Source of the DNA: Ruminococcus sp. AM22-13
Lineage (GTDB): Bacteria > Bacillota > Clostridia > Lachnospirales > Lachnospiraceae
Assembly (NCBI RefSeq): GCF_003471165.1
Contig: NZ_QRIL01000012.1
Location: forward strand, 27,243 to 91,242
DNA length: 64,000 nucleotides
Direction of reading: 5' to 3'
The notes beneath the pieces were generated by a model. The model was given only the letters and a program-made list of their open reading frames with translations. It was not told the origin of the DNA and made no database searches. The translations under genes and the position numbers were made by a program. Shown here piece after piece: positions 27,343 through 34,963 of the stretch. Numbering within the stretch: position 1 is the stretch's first letter; each line of letters opens with the position of its first letter.

Positions 27343-28326
27343 ATGAAACGTTTACCTAAATATACGCCTGCGGAAGTACGGAATGATCCATACGGATTTA
27401 CTTACAAAGAAATGTCGGAAGTTATTGGCGAGAATGAAGCAAAAGCCTTATATGAAGAATTATATAAGCAATTACCACGCAAAAAAAATCTATCAATGTT
27501 GGTAAAAAATATTTGCAAAAGCAGTGATACTGAAAAGTATGTTTACGAACTGAAAGACAACAAATACATTGAAACGGTTTTTATCAAGCGGCGAGATGGT
27601 GGAACTGTTTGCGTGAGCACACAAGTCGGTTGTCCTGTTGGTTGTATTTTTTGTGAGTCCGGGCGAAATGGCTTTGTTCGTAATCTAACATCGTCAGAAA
27701 TCGTACAACAGATTATATTGTTGCGTCGAAAAGTAAACCGTATCGTTTTTATGGGTATGGGAGAGCCTTTATTCAATTATGACAACTTGATAAAAGCAAT
27801 CCATATTCTCCGAGATAGATATGGGCTCAACTTTCCAACCGACGGCATTACCATATCAACAGTTGGTCCGGTCGATCAATTAAAAAAATTGCGCGAGGAA
27901 CATCTTAAAATTCAGTTGACAATATCTTTACACGCAGCAACACAATCTGCAAGAAATCGTATTATTCCTCACATGCGCATATATGCTATTGAAGATGTTG
28001 TTAAGCAAGCCTTATCCTATTCTGAAAGGCATAATCGCAAAATTGTCTTTGCGTATTTGCTTTTACCGGGTATAAATGACCGGCCCTCAGATGTAAGACA
28101 ACTTGCAAAATGGTTTCGGGGCAAAAAAGTTATGATTAACGTGTTACAATACAACCCAACAAGCAATTCAAGAATTAAAGCACCACAGAAACGGGAAATA
28201 GTTGCATTCAAACATCAATTAGAGCAAGCAGGACTTGAAGTTACTATGAGAGTTTCTCATGGCAGAGAGATTAACGCGGCTTGTGGACAGTTAGCTAACA
28301 CATATAATAAATTCAAAAAAAAATGA
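27343..28326 (+). CDS. RlmN/Cfr-family 23S rRNA adenine methyltransferase (radical SAM)
   Basis: A 327-residue radical SAM enzyme. The cluster cysteines are C97, C101 and C104 (GCPVGCIFC), and the methylation pair is C90 (VCVSTQ) and C314 (AACGQL), so all five are present. FMGMGEPLFNYDN is closer to RlmN than to Cfr, where the matching motif is GEALAN. Family members methylate A2503 of 23S rRNA at C2 (RlmN) or C8 (Cfr, drug resistance); which applies here cannot be told by eye. It is more AT-rich than the flanking mob genes, sits in the slot normally holding a ribosome-protecting resistance gene, and follows AGAAAGGA. Confidence 0.85.
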   Translation: MKRLPKYTPAEVRNDPYGFTYKEMSEVIGENEAKALYEELYKQLPRKKNLSMLVKNICKSSDTEKYVYELKDNKYIETVFIKRRDGGTVCVSTQVGCPVGCIFCESGRNGFVRNLTSSEIVQQIILLRRKVNRIVFMGMGEPLFNYDNLIKAIHILRDRYGLNFPTDGITISTVGPVDQLKKLREEHLKIQLTISLHAATQSARNRIIPHMRIYAIEDVVKQALSYSERHNRKIVFAYLLLPGINDRPSDVRQLAKWFRGKKVMINVLQYNPTSNSRIKAPQKREIVAFKHQLEQAGLEVTMRVSHGREINAACGQLANTYNKFKKK

Positions 28327-28799
28327 TTAAAAGTGCCAGACGCATAGACGCAGAGCCGATAACGCATTAGGTCAAAAAACCTATGTGTTATCGGCTTTTT
28401 TATTTAATATTGCGCAAAAGCCGCTGTTCCCTATTATAGAATGGATTGCGGGTAGTGTATTAAAGTCGCCCTTTTTTAAGGATACGGCGGTATCGGGGAG
28501 GTATCGCCGTGTCCATTTTTATTTACTGTAACCCGCCTAATGCTTTGCGGTCAAAAAAAGCTATGCTCCGCAAGCGGGATATTCCGGCTATGAGTATGAA
28601 CTGTCAATACATCTAAATACTTCTTACATTTCCTTTGCGCTCGTCCGCGTCTTGCGGACGGGCGCATTTTGCTTTTTTCAACTTTTTTCTGAAAAACGCA
28701 CTCAAGAGCCATCTCCCGAACGGGTACGGAGCGAAAGGGGCAGAGAGGACAAGCCCTTAACTCCCGTCCTCTACTCCACGCGGGAAGGAGGTGAACTCT
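28327..28799 (+). terminator. Gene-free stretch: KTR-tail remnant and three terminator hairpins
   Basis: 28332-28362 matches the KTR gene end at 48918-48948 with one mismatch over 31 bases, which introduces a stop. Hairpins with T-tracts lie at 28355-28402 (GCCGATAAC/GTTATCGGC), 28480-28520 (GGATACGGCGGTAT stem) and about 28637-28675 (CGTCCGC/GCGGACG). No reading frame of note before the sigma gene. Confidence 0.65.
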
Positions 28800-29237
28800 A
28801 TGGAGCTATCTTCTTCCGACAAGGAAAGAATACAACATCAGTACGACGCATTAGCAAAGAAAACTTTGGTTGGCGAAGCGAAAAGCCACCGCCGCACTCT
28901 TGCGAAACGCGCAGCACGCGAAGTACCTTTTTCGGATTTGAGCGAAAGCGAACTCGCGCAGCTTTTCACAACGGACGAATACAAAAGCGATTATTTCCGT
29001 TTTCAAGTGTCCGGCTTTGATGTACTCGTCAAAAATGAACTGCTTGCCGAAGCCCTTAACGCTTTGCCCGAAAGGAAACGCGACATTATCCTTTTGTCCT
29101 ACTTCTTGGACATGAGCGACGCGGAAATTGCTGAACTGCTGAATGTTGTACGCACGACGGTTTTCCGGCACAGGAAATCCGCGCTTGCGAAAATCAAACA
29201 GTATTTGGAGGGAAAAGCAGATGATGAATACCGTTAG
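28800..29237 (+). CDS. Sigma-70-like regulator (Tn916 Orf7-like)
   Basis: A 145-residue protein with a region-4-like end: LNALPERKRDIILLSYFLDM, then SDAEIAELLNVVRTTVFRHR as helix-turn-helix. AAGGAGGTG lies 6 bases before ATG 28800. In Tn916-family elements this gene drives recombination and transfer transcripts. It overlaps the next gene by 17 bases. Confidence 0.8.
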   Translation: MELSSSDKERIQHQYDALAKKTLVGEAKSHRRTLAKRAAREVPFSDLSESELAQLFTTDEYKSDYFRFQVSGFDVLVKNELLAEALNALPERKRDIILLSYFLDMSDAEIAELLNVVRTTVFRHRKSALAKIKQYLEGKADDEYR

Positions 29238-29463
29238 GAAATCTGAAAATCTGTTGCCGTTCCCTGTCATTTCCGCAGCGGCAAACGGCGACACAACCGC
29301 CATGTGCGCGATCTTGAAGCATTACGAGGGTTACATAGCGAAACTTTGTACCCGCACGCTGAAAGACGACGCGGGCAATACCTATTCCTATGTGGACGAG
29401 GAAATGCGTAACAGGCTGCAAGTGCGCCTTATTACCCGCACCCTTGCTTTTCATGTAGGATAA
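29221..29463 (+). CDS. HTH-domain protein (Tn916 Orf8-like)
   Basis: An 80-residue protein (NLLPFPVISAAANGDTTAMC ... HYEGYIAKLCTR) of the helix-turn-helix small-protein family that follows the sigma-like gene in Tn916-type elements. ATG 29221 lies inside the end of the sigma gene. It is terminated by a hairpin right after the stop. Confidence 0.75.
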   Translation: MMNTVRKSENLLPFPVISAAANGDTTAMCAILKHYEGYIAKLCTRTLKDDAGNTYSYVDEEMRNRLQVRLITRTLAFHVG

Positions 29464-29469
29464 TCTTTT

Positions 29470-29517
29470 AGCCCATGCGGGGAGCGTGTCCCCTTTCCAC
29501 GCTTCCCGTTATGGGCT
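29470..29517 (+). terminator. Long hairpin after Orf8-like gene
   Basis: AGCCCAT ... GGAGCGTG pairing with CACGCTTCC ... ATGGGCT; few T follow, so it may act as a processing or termination stem. Confidence 0.5.
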
Positions 29518-29885
29518 ATTTGTCGTTCCGTAACAGCACATCGGAAACGGTGTACTGTTACAGGCCGACAAAGCCTATTGTTCCTTGACAAAGAAAGCGG
29601 CCTTTGGTGCGCAGCATAACAGGCAACGGGTACATTCCGTCTGTACCGAGCCGGGCGGCGGGTACGCCATGACCGCTTTTCCCCGTTGGGGAAAAGTCGA
29701 GCGAGAACTACCGCGCCGTAAAACAAGTTTAGCAGCTTGTGGGCGACGACATACAAGGCGGCACAATGATACTCCCGCGTTGAACACCCTCAAAGTATTG
29801 CGCGGCGCACCCATAAGCATGGGCCGGGGTGAAACTCCCGTGAGGTTGCAGCTAACAACCGCCCGTTTTGCCTTTTGACGAATAT
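29518..29885 (+). ncRNA. Candidate structured RNA, copy A (by TnpW/TnpX)
   Basis: No reading frame with a ribosome site. Nested inverted repeats open the region (TTTGTCG/CGACAAA enclosing GTAACAG/CTGTTAC). Blocks GGTACATTCC (29629), ACGCCATGA (29664), ACAATGATACT (29763), CCATAAG (29811) and a GGGGTGAAACTCCC stem-loop recur in the same order and similar spacing at 40.61-40.80 kb, in front of another recombination module. Conserved primary blocks with diverged stems suggest a functional RNA; identity unknown. Confidence 0.5.
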
Positions 29886-29918
29886 AGTTTATCCATACAG
29901 GAAAAGGAGGTTTTTCTA

Positions 29919-30092
29919 ATGGATAAAAAACAGACAATTACAACCGAACGCAAAATAGGGAAAATCACCTATCTTGTTCAAGCGTTGCCGAGTGAAAAGG
30001 CAACCGATACAATCCATAAAAAGATTGAAAAACTCATTGTAAAGGATTTGCAGAAAAAGCCCGGAAATCCGGGCTTTTTAGCGTCCGAGTAG
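29919..30092 (+). CDS. tnpW: TnpW-family protein
   Basis: A 57-residue protein (TTERKIGKITYLVQALPSEK ... TIHKKIEKLIVKDL) matching TnpW of Tn4451-type elements. AAAAGGAGG ends 8 bases before ATG 29919. It directly precedes the serine recombinase, the usual Tn4451 arrangement. Mechanism unknown. Confidence 0.8.
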   Translation: MDKKQTITTERKIGKITYLVQALPSEKATDTIHKKIEKLIVKDLQKKPGNPGFLASE

Positions 30093-30169
30093 TGCATTAG
30101 GCGGCGGGATATGGTATAATGATAGCAACACATTATACCTGTTTATTCGGCTGTCGGAAAGGAGGACTA

Positions 30170-31843
30170 ATGTTACAGTCGAATAAAATCACCGCCCTTT
30201 ACTGCCGTTTAAGTCAAGAGGATATGCAGGCCGGAGAAAGCGGAAGCATACAGCACCAAAAAATGATACTTCAACGCTATGCGGACGAACACCATTTTTT
30301 GAACACAAAGTTTTTTGTGGACGACGGATTTTCCGGCGTGAGTTTTGAGCGCGAGGGGCTGCAAGCGATGTTGCAGGAAGTGGAAGCCGGACGAGTGGCG
30401 ACGGTTATTACCAAAGACCTCTCCCGTCTTGGCAGAAACTATCTGAAAACGGGCGAACTCATAGAGATTGTATTTCCCGAAAACGGAGTGCGCTATATCG
30501 CGATTAACGACGGAGTTGACACAGCGCGGGAGGATAACGAGTTTACCCCCTTGCGGAACTGGTTTAACGAGTTTTACGCCCGCGATACAAGCAAGAAAAT
30601 CCGTGCAGTTAAACAGGCACAGGCGCAAAAAGGCGAGCGTGTCAACGGGGAATATCCATACGGCTATATCCCAGACCCGAACAACCGCCACCACCTTATA
30701 CCCGACCCGGAAACCGCGCCGATTGTCAAACAGGTTTTCGCTATGTTTGTTAGCGGCGTGCGTATGTGCGAAATCCAAAAATGGCTTGCGGAAAACAAAG
30801 TCTTGACGATTGGAGCGTTGCGCTATCAGCGCACAGGACAGGCGCGGTATCAGCGGGCAATGATCGCCCCCTATACTTGGCCGGACAAAACGCTCTATGA
30901 CATATTAGCAAGGCAGGAATATTTAGGGCATACCATAACCGCGAAAACTCACAAGGTATCCTACAAGTCGAAAAAGACCCGGAAGAACGAAGAAGAACAA
31001 CGCTATTTCTTCCCAAACACCCATGAGCCGCTTGTTGACGAGGAAACCTTTGAACTTGCGCAAAAGCGGATTGCTACCCGCCACCGCCCGACAAAAGCAG
31101 CGGAGATTGATATTTTTTCCGGCTTGCTGTTTTGCGCTGGTTGCGGACATAAGATGTATTACCAACAGGGCGTAAATATCGAGCCGCGCAGGTTTTCCTA
31201 TTCTTGCGGCGCATGGCGCAACAGGGCAAGGACAGGCAGCGAGTGTACCTCTCATTATATCCGCAAAAACGTACTTCTTGATTTAGTGCTGGAAGATATG
31301 CGGCGGGTTTTGCAGTATGTTAAGGAACACGAACAGGACTTTATCTGTAAAGCTACCGAGTACGGCGACATGGAAGCGAGAAAGGCATTAGCGCAGCAGC
31401 AAAAGGAACTTTCCAAAGCACAGGCGCGTATGACCGAACTTGACACGCTTTTCCGCAAGCTGTACGAGGACAACGCATTAGGCAGACTGACAGATGAACG
31501 GTTTGTGTTTCTAACTTCCGGCTACGAGGACGAAAAGAAATCCCTTGCCGCAAGGATAGACGAGTTACAACAGCAGATCGCAACCGTTACCGAGCGAAAA
31601 AGGGATATATCAAGGTTTATTCAGATTGTCGGGAAATACAGCGACATACAGGAATTGACCTATGAAAACGTCCATGAGTTTATCGACCGTATTTTGATAC
31701 ATGAATTAGACCGGGAAACCAACACCCGGAAAATCGAAATCCATTACAGCTTTGTCGGACAGGTTGATACCGAGCAGGAGCCGACGCAAGTTGTCAACCA
31801 TGACCGCCGTAACATGGTAGATGTAAAAAGTATCGCTATCTAA
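30170..31843 (+). CDS. tnpX: Large serine recombinase (TnpX/TndX-like)
   Basis: A 557-residue site-specific recombinase. The resolvase-like N-terminus has catalytic Ser15 in YCRLSQED and Arg in ITKDLSRLGRNYLKTG; a recombinase domain follows, then a zinc ribbon (FCAGCGHKMYY ... YSCGAWRN ... CTSHYI) and a coiled-coil C-terminus (EKKSLAARIDELQQQIATV). GGAAAGGAGG precedes ATG 30170. TnpX-type enzymes excise and insert elements at GA-containing sites without a tyrosine recombinase; this is the mover of the second element and marks its right end. Confidence 0.92.
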   Translation: MLQSNKITALYCRLSQEDMQAGESGSIQHQKMILQRYADEHHFLNTKFFVDDGFSGVSFEREGLQAMLQEVEAGRVATVITKDLSRLGRNYLKTGELIEIVFPENGVRYIAINDGVDTAREDNEFTPLRNWFNEFYARDTSKKIRAVKQAQAQKGERVNGEYPYGYIPDPNNRHHLIPDPETAPIVKQVFAMFVSGVRMCEIQKWLAENKVLTIGALRYQRTGQARYQRAMIAPYTWPDKTLYDILARQEYLGHTITAKTHKVSYKSKKTRKNEEEQRYFFPNTHEPLVDEETFELAQKRIATRHRPTKAAEIDIFSGLLFCAGCGHKMYYQQGVNIEPRRFSYSCGAWRNRARTGSECTSHYIRKNVLLDLVLEDMRRVLQYVKEHEQDFICKATEYGDMEARKALAQQQKELSKAQARMTELDTLFRKLYEDNALGRLTDERFVFLTSGYEDEKKSLAARIDELQQQIATVTERKRDISRFIQIVGKYSDIQELTYENVHEFIDRILIHELDRETNTRKIEIHYSFVGQVDTEQEPTQVVNHDRRNMVDVKSIAI

Positions 31844-32019
31844 CCCCAGCAAACAACAAGCCGGATTTCAGAATTCAGGTAAAAGGTTTGTTCGGGACAG
31901 AAGAGAAACGGTTTGAAGTGGTTGGCGGTGATAAGAAAAGACCAGCAACCAAGAAGAAATCCGACCTGGGCTGGATTGATCGGCTGGAAGAAATAGATGC
32001 TGCATTAGATGATTTTTGA
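31844..32019 (+). pseudogene. Orphan C-terminal fragment after tnpX
   Basis: An open frame without a start codon or ribosome site ends at TGA 32017-32019. From about 31867 it reads FRIQVKGLFGTEEKRFEVVG then a Lys-rich linker and GWIDRLEEIDAALDDF, which looks like a real protein end. It is read in a frame different from tnpX. Most simply it is the tail of an ICE 1 gene split by the second element; the matching front part was not found at the left junction. Confidence 0.5.
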
Positions 32020-32050
32020 TGGCGATGCAGTGTGGAGGAGGTGCGGCTAA

Positions 32051-32869
32051 GTGACCTGGGCTGAATATTATGAGCGATATGACGGATGGCAGGAAAGTAC
32101 TCAGTATAGCCGTCTGGCCTCTATCAAGGACTTCGGACCGGATGGAAGTCCATCTGAGGAAATATGTGACTGCATTCAGTATGTGGATACGCGCACAGCG
32201 ACCAGCATTCTTCGCAGAGCATTAGCAGCGGGAGTCCGGTTTCGAGCCGCGGAAGTTGCGGAGATTGCAGATAGCGGGCAAATCGAAGATGAAGAAGCAC
32301 TGGAAAAGTTGATTCAGACAGCTGTGGATGCTTATACGGGGGAACAGCTGGATACGCTGCTGAGCTGTCTTCCTGATCCGGAACCGGTGTTTGAGTTGAT
32401 TGATAAGATTACTTCCAAACCAACGCACTTTACAGAGGAGGATGTTCTGACACTGCTTCCTAATCTGCCAGATGAGGAATCCATCTATCAGTTGGTCAAC
32501 TCGACAGATGCGATTTTCACAGAAAATGGGCTGAATGAGTTATGTGATTATGGTGTGGACGAGTCTCTGATTAGGAAGATTTCAAAGCGCAGTGGCATTC
32601 CGTATGCTGATCCAGATGAGCCTGACGAGGAAATTTCGCTTAAAGAGGCACAACCGAAGAAGCCGGGACTGTTCAGCAGTATACTAATGGGAATGGCTCT
32701 GGCTGGCAGTCCTAAGCCTAAAAATACAGGCAAATGCACGGGAGATTGTGCTCATTGTCCTCCCCACTATGGTTATCGCTATGGGCGATGGTATTATGGA
32801 CATGGGCATACACATGGCTGCGAATTCTGTGGAAATGGAGGATGCAGTGGGAAGTGCAACATAGATTGA
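32051..32869 (+). CDS. Accessory protein with Gly/His/Cys-rich tail
   Basis: A 272-residue protein, GTG start after GGAGGAGGTG. Residues 1-200 are acidic and helical, with repeated leucine-rich patterns (LDTLLSCLPDPEPVFELIDK; VLTLLPNLPDEESIYQLVNS) suggesting short tandem repeats. A hydrophobic segment follows near 215-228, and the last 45 residues contain CTGDCAHCPPHYGYRYGRW and CEFCGNGGCSGKC, seven Cys and several His, likely binding metal. No family recognised. Confidence 0.65.
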   Translation: MTWAEYYERYDGWQESTQYSRLASIKDFGPDGSPSEEICDCIQYVDTRTATSILRRALAAGVRFRAAEVAEIADSGQIEDEEALEKLIQTAVDAYTGEQLDTLLSCLPDPEPVFELIDKITSKPTHFTEEDVLTLLPNLPDEESIYQLVNSTDAIFTENGLNELCDYGVDESLIRKISKRSGIPYADPDEPDEEISLKEAQPKKPGLFSSILMGMALAGSPKPKNTGKCTGDCAHCPPHYGYRYGRWYYGHGHTHGCEFCGNGGCSGKCNID

Positions 32870-32887
32870 CTTCGCTTGCAATGTGGA

Positions 32888-33316
32888 ATGACACGCCAAG
32901 AATTATTTACATGGATACGCCAGCAGTACGGCACAGAGCCGGAATACCCCTGGCATGACTGGAATGCGGTGCTGCGGCACAACGACAATAACAAATGGTA
33001 TGGTGTAGTTCTGGAAGTATCTGCTGATAAGTTGGGACTGCCGGAAGCAGGCATCATTGATGTCCTTAATGTGAAAAGTGATCCGCTGCTGATAGGCTCT
33101 CTTCGTGGGCAAGACGGCTATTTTCCAGCCTATCACATGAATAAGGAAAAATGGCTTAGTATTCAGCTTGGCAAACCAGAACTGGATGATGCCATCAAAG
33201 ACCTGCTTTCTTTGAGCTATGAGCTGACGGCACCGAAGAAGCGCAAACCAAAGTCATCAGCAAAAAATCCGGGAGATTTCGCAAATGGCAAAGAAAAAGA
33301 AACTGACGAAGGCTGA
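32888..33316 (+). CDS. MmcQ/YjbR family protein
   Basis: A 142-residue protein of the YjbR/DUF419 fold: WHDWNAVLRHNDNNKWYGVV, then LPEAGIIDVLNVKSDPLLIG and GYFPAYHMNKEKWLSI are characteristic. Some members bind DNA; the cellular role is unknown. ATG 32888 is preferred although the ribosome site is weak. The C-terminus is Lys/Pro-rich and overlaps the next gene by 32 bases. Confidence 0.75.
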   Translation: MTRQELFTWIRQQYGTEPEYPWHDWNAVLRHNDNNKWYGVVLEVSADKLGLPEAGIIDVLNVKSDPLLIGSLRGQDGYFPAYHMNKEKWLSIQLGKPELDDAIKDLLSLSYELTAPKKRKPKSSAKNPGDFANGKEKETDEG

Positions 33317-33716
33317 GCGAAAGGAAGCTCGCCTCCGAAAAGGCAAGCAGTGGCTGCTCACCTATACCGGCTCACCGAAAAAGATGAACAAGCATTACCG
33401 GGAACGCTTTCATGTGGATGCTGTGACTGCCGCTAAAGATTTGCAGGAGCTTGGAGTCAATTATACACAAGAGCAGCTTGACCAGATTAAACAGGCTGAA
33501 GAACAGCGGCTTCGGCAGCGGAGAATGGAGCGGGAAGCGAAAGAACGGGAACGGCTGGGAGAACTGTATGAGGACTGCGATGGTCGTTTTGCCTTTATCG
33601 CCGGATATACAGATGGCGGCGCACCGTATGGTGTGATGTGGGAAGAAGTCGGCATTGATCCGGGACTGCCGTTCGAGGAAAAAGTGAAGCTCTATCACAT
33701 GCAGATGTTAGGCTGA
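33285..33716 (+). CDS. Basic coiled-coil protein of unknown function
   Basis: A 143-residue protein with Lys-rich start (AKKKKLTKAERKEARLRKGK), a helical Arg/Glu stretch (EEQRLRQRRMEREAKERERL) and a folded-looking end (CDGRFAFIAGYTDGGAPYGV). It overlaps the YjbR-like gene and ends at a hairpin. Possibly nucleic-acid binding by charge; no family recognised. Confidence 0.6.
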   Translation: MAKKKKLTKAERKEARLRKGKQWLLTYTGSPKKMNKHYRERFHVDAVTAAKDLQELGVNYTQEQLDQIKQAEEQRLRQRRMEREAKERERLGELYEDCDGRFAFIAGYTDGGAPYGVMWEEVGIDPGLPFEEKVKLYHMQMLG

Positions 33717-33718
33717 TA

Positions 33719-33780
33719 ATTGTGCAGACGGCATCTGCACAATTTGCAACAAAAAAGAGGAGCCGGTCAAGGCTCCTCGA
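33719..33780. terminator. Back-to-back terminators of convergent genes
   Basis: TTGTGCAGA/TCTGCACAA at 33719-33743 serves the plus-strand operon; GAGGAGCC/GGCTCCTC at about 33757-33778, with a T-tract on the minus strand, serves the immA-like gene. Confidence 0.7.
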
Positions 33781-33787
33781 AGATACG

Positions 33788-34300
33788 TTATTTCAAAAAG
33801 TTGCTTTTATGTTCCAGTGCGTGCAGATTATAGCCAAGTGTGGCCAGGTGTGCTACCTTCAGCGCAACCAGATTGATGTCAGTGGACATCGCGCTGGCGA
33901 TCTGCTCGGCTGTGTATCCATACTCATAGATGTAACGAAGGACTTCGTTGCTGTCCATCAAGATCTCCGCTGCTACGATGTTCGCTTCATATTCCGGTTT
34001 GGATTTCATGTCGTAGAGCATGAACTCATGAATCGGGGTGGTTTTCGCCATATTCCGGTGAAGCTGATCATGCCCTAATTCATGTGCGCACACGATGCGC
34101 AGCATGTTTTCATCCAGACTGTTATTCAGGAAAATAAAGCGATTTCGCTTAATCACCCGGTACATTCCCTTCAGGGAACCAAAATTTTCGCAAAGCATAA
34201 CATTGATACCAAGCTGCCTTGCAATTTCAAAAGGGTCTCTGGAACCGTAGCGTTTTACCAGTTTCTCACCGACCCGTGAAAGCTGTTCCGCATTCATCAT
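33788..34300 (-). CDS. ImmA/IrrE-family metallopeptidase
   Basis: A 170-residue zinc protease with the CAHELGHDQLH motif near residue 71. In ICEBs1 and phages, ImmA-type proteases cleave the adjacent XRE repressor after DNA damage. The XRE gene lies just upstream on the same strand (45 bases), so the pair fits an ImmR/ImmA switch. GGAGGT precedes the start. Confidence 0.85.
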   Translation of the reverse strand: MMNAEQLSRVGEKLVKRYGSRDPFEIARQLGINVMLCENFGSLKGMYRVIKRNRFIFLNNSLDENMLRIVCAHELGHDQLHRNMAKTTPIHEFMLYDMKSKPEYEANIVAAEILMDSNEVLRYIYEYGYTAEQIASAMSTDINLVALKVAHLATLGYNLHALEHKSNFLK

Positions 34301-34345
34301 ACCACCTCCAGTTTACAGTATAGCGAAAAGTGTGTACGATAAATA

Positions 34346-34762
34346 TCACTGATCGGATTTTTTACGCCTCGTTTTCGGGGCGTATTTTTTATTGTTCTCT
34401 TTGGCAATCCAGTAGGCATCGGTCAGAGCTTTATAAGCTCCTTCGATGGCATCTTCGCTTAATTCGCCGCCAGCGAACATACCGGTCACTTCGCTGACCA
34501 GTTCTTCAATATCTTTGGCTGCTTTTGCGCCACCTTTTTCATGAGCTTCTACGACATAGGTGCCGCTGCTTCCCAGCAGGTACTCGGTAGTAGTATTCAG
34601 CGCATCTGCAATCTTCTGGATCGTGACCATATTGGATGGTTTGCGGCTGCCAAGCTCATAATTCTGAATTGTGCGGGCGGTTACACCGGCCTTCTCTGCA
34701 AGTTCTACCTGAGTTAAATTGGCTTCTGTTCTTTTTTCTTTCAACCTTTCTTTGAAGACCAT
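34346..34762 (-). CDS. XRE-family repressor (ImmR-like)
   Basis: A 138-residue repressor: NLTQVELAEKAGVTARTIQN is the helix-turn-helix at residues about 14-33, followed by a linker and a C-terminal helical domain ending in a basic tail. The start at 34762 follows AGAAAGAGG; earlier in-frame codons would extend into the operators. It reads away from the Y-family polymerase gene across a shared promoter region full of CACGAA repeats. Confidence 0.85.
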   Translation of the reverse strand: MVFKERLKEKRTEANLTQVELAEKAGVTARTIQNYELGSRKPSNMVTIQKIADALNTTTEYLLGSSGTYVVEAHEKGGAKAAKDIEELVSEVTGMFAGGELSEDAIEGAYKALTDAYWIAKENNKKYAPKTRRKKSDQ

Positions 34763-34785
34763 AGGAATACCTCTTTCTTTTTTGA

Positions 34786-34945
34786 TGACGAACACGAACA
34801 CTTTTTCATAAAAACCTATTGACACGAAAAACTGTGCTTGCTATAATGACGATGAAAACACGAAATACAATTCGTGTAATTATAGTATCACAAGAAATGC
34901 TGTGTGTCAATGCGTTCGTGAAAAGTTGTTCGTGCTTTCACGAAC
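34786..34945. promoter_or_regulatory. Divergent promoters with CACGAA/TTCGTG operators
   Basis: Rightward promoter: TTGACA 34819, 17-base spacer, TATAAT 34842. Leftward promoter: TTGACA (complement of 34905-34910), 17-base spacer, TACTAT (complement of 34882-34887). The motif CACGAA or TTCGTG occurs at 34793, 34823, 34859, 34871, 34915, 34929 and 34939. ACACGAA-N6-TTCGTGT at 34858-34877 sits between both start regions and GTTCGTG-N4-CACGAAC at 34928-34945 before the polymerase ribosome site. Confidence 0.8.
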
Positions 34946-34963
34946 GGAGAGGAGGAATACGGG

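Larger units (their letters stand above)
20941..31860. mobile_element. Second mobile element inserted in ICE 1 (Tn4451/Tn916-like mosaic)
   Basis: The block carries its own mobA/mobC, oriT, Orf9/Orf7/Orf8-like regulators, TnpW and a TnpX-type serine recombinase at the right end. Before it the ICE 1 relaxase operon terminates. After it, from about 31.85 kb, an orphan C-terminal reading frame and ICE 1 accessory genes resume. The left edge is set at the relaxase terminator and the right edge just after tnpX; both are approximate because no target repeats were recognised. Confidence 0.6.

Noticed and set aside
29580..29880. Possible 97-residue protein in the region before tnpW
   Set aside because: No ribosome site, Arg-rich antisense-like composition, and the primary sequence blocks conserved at 40.6 kb are not kept as codons.
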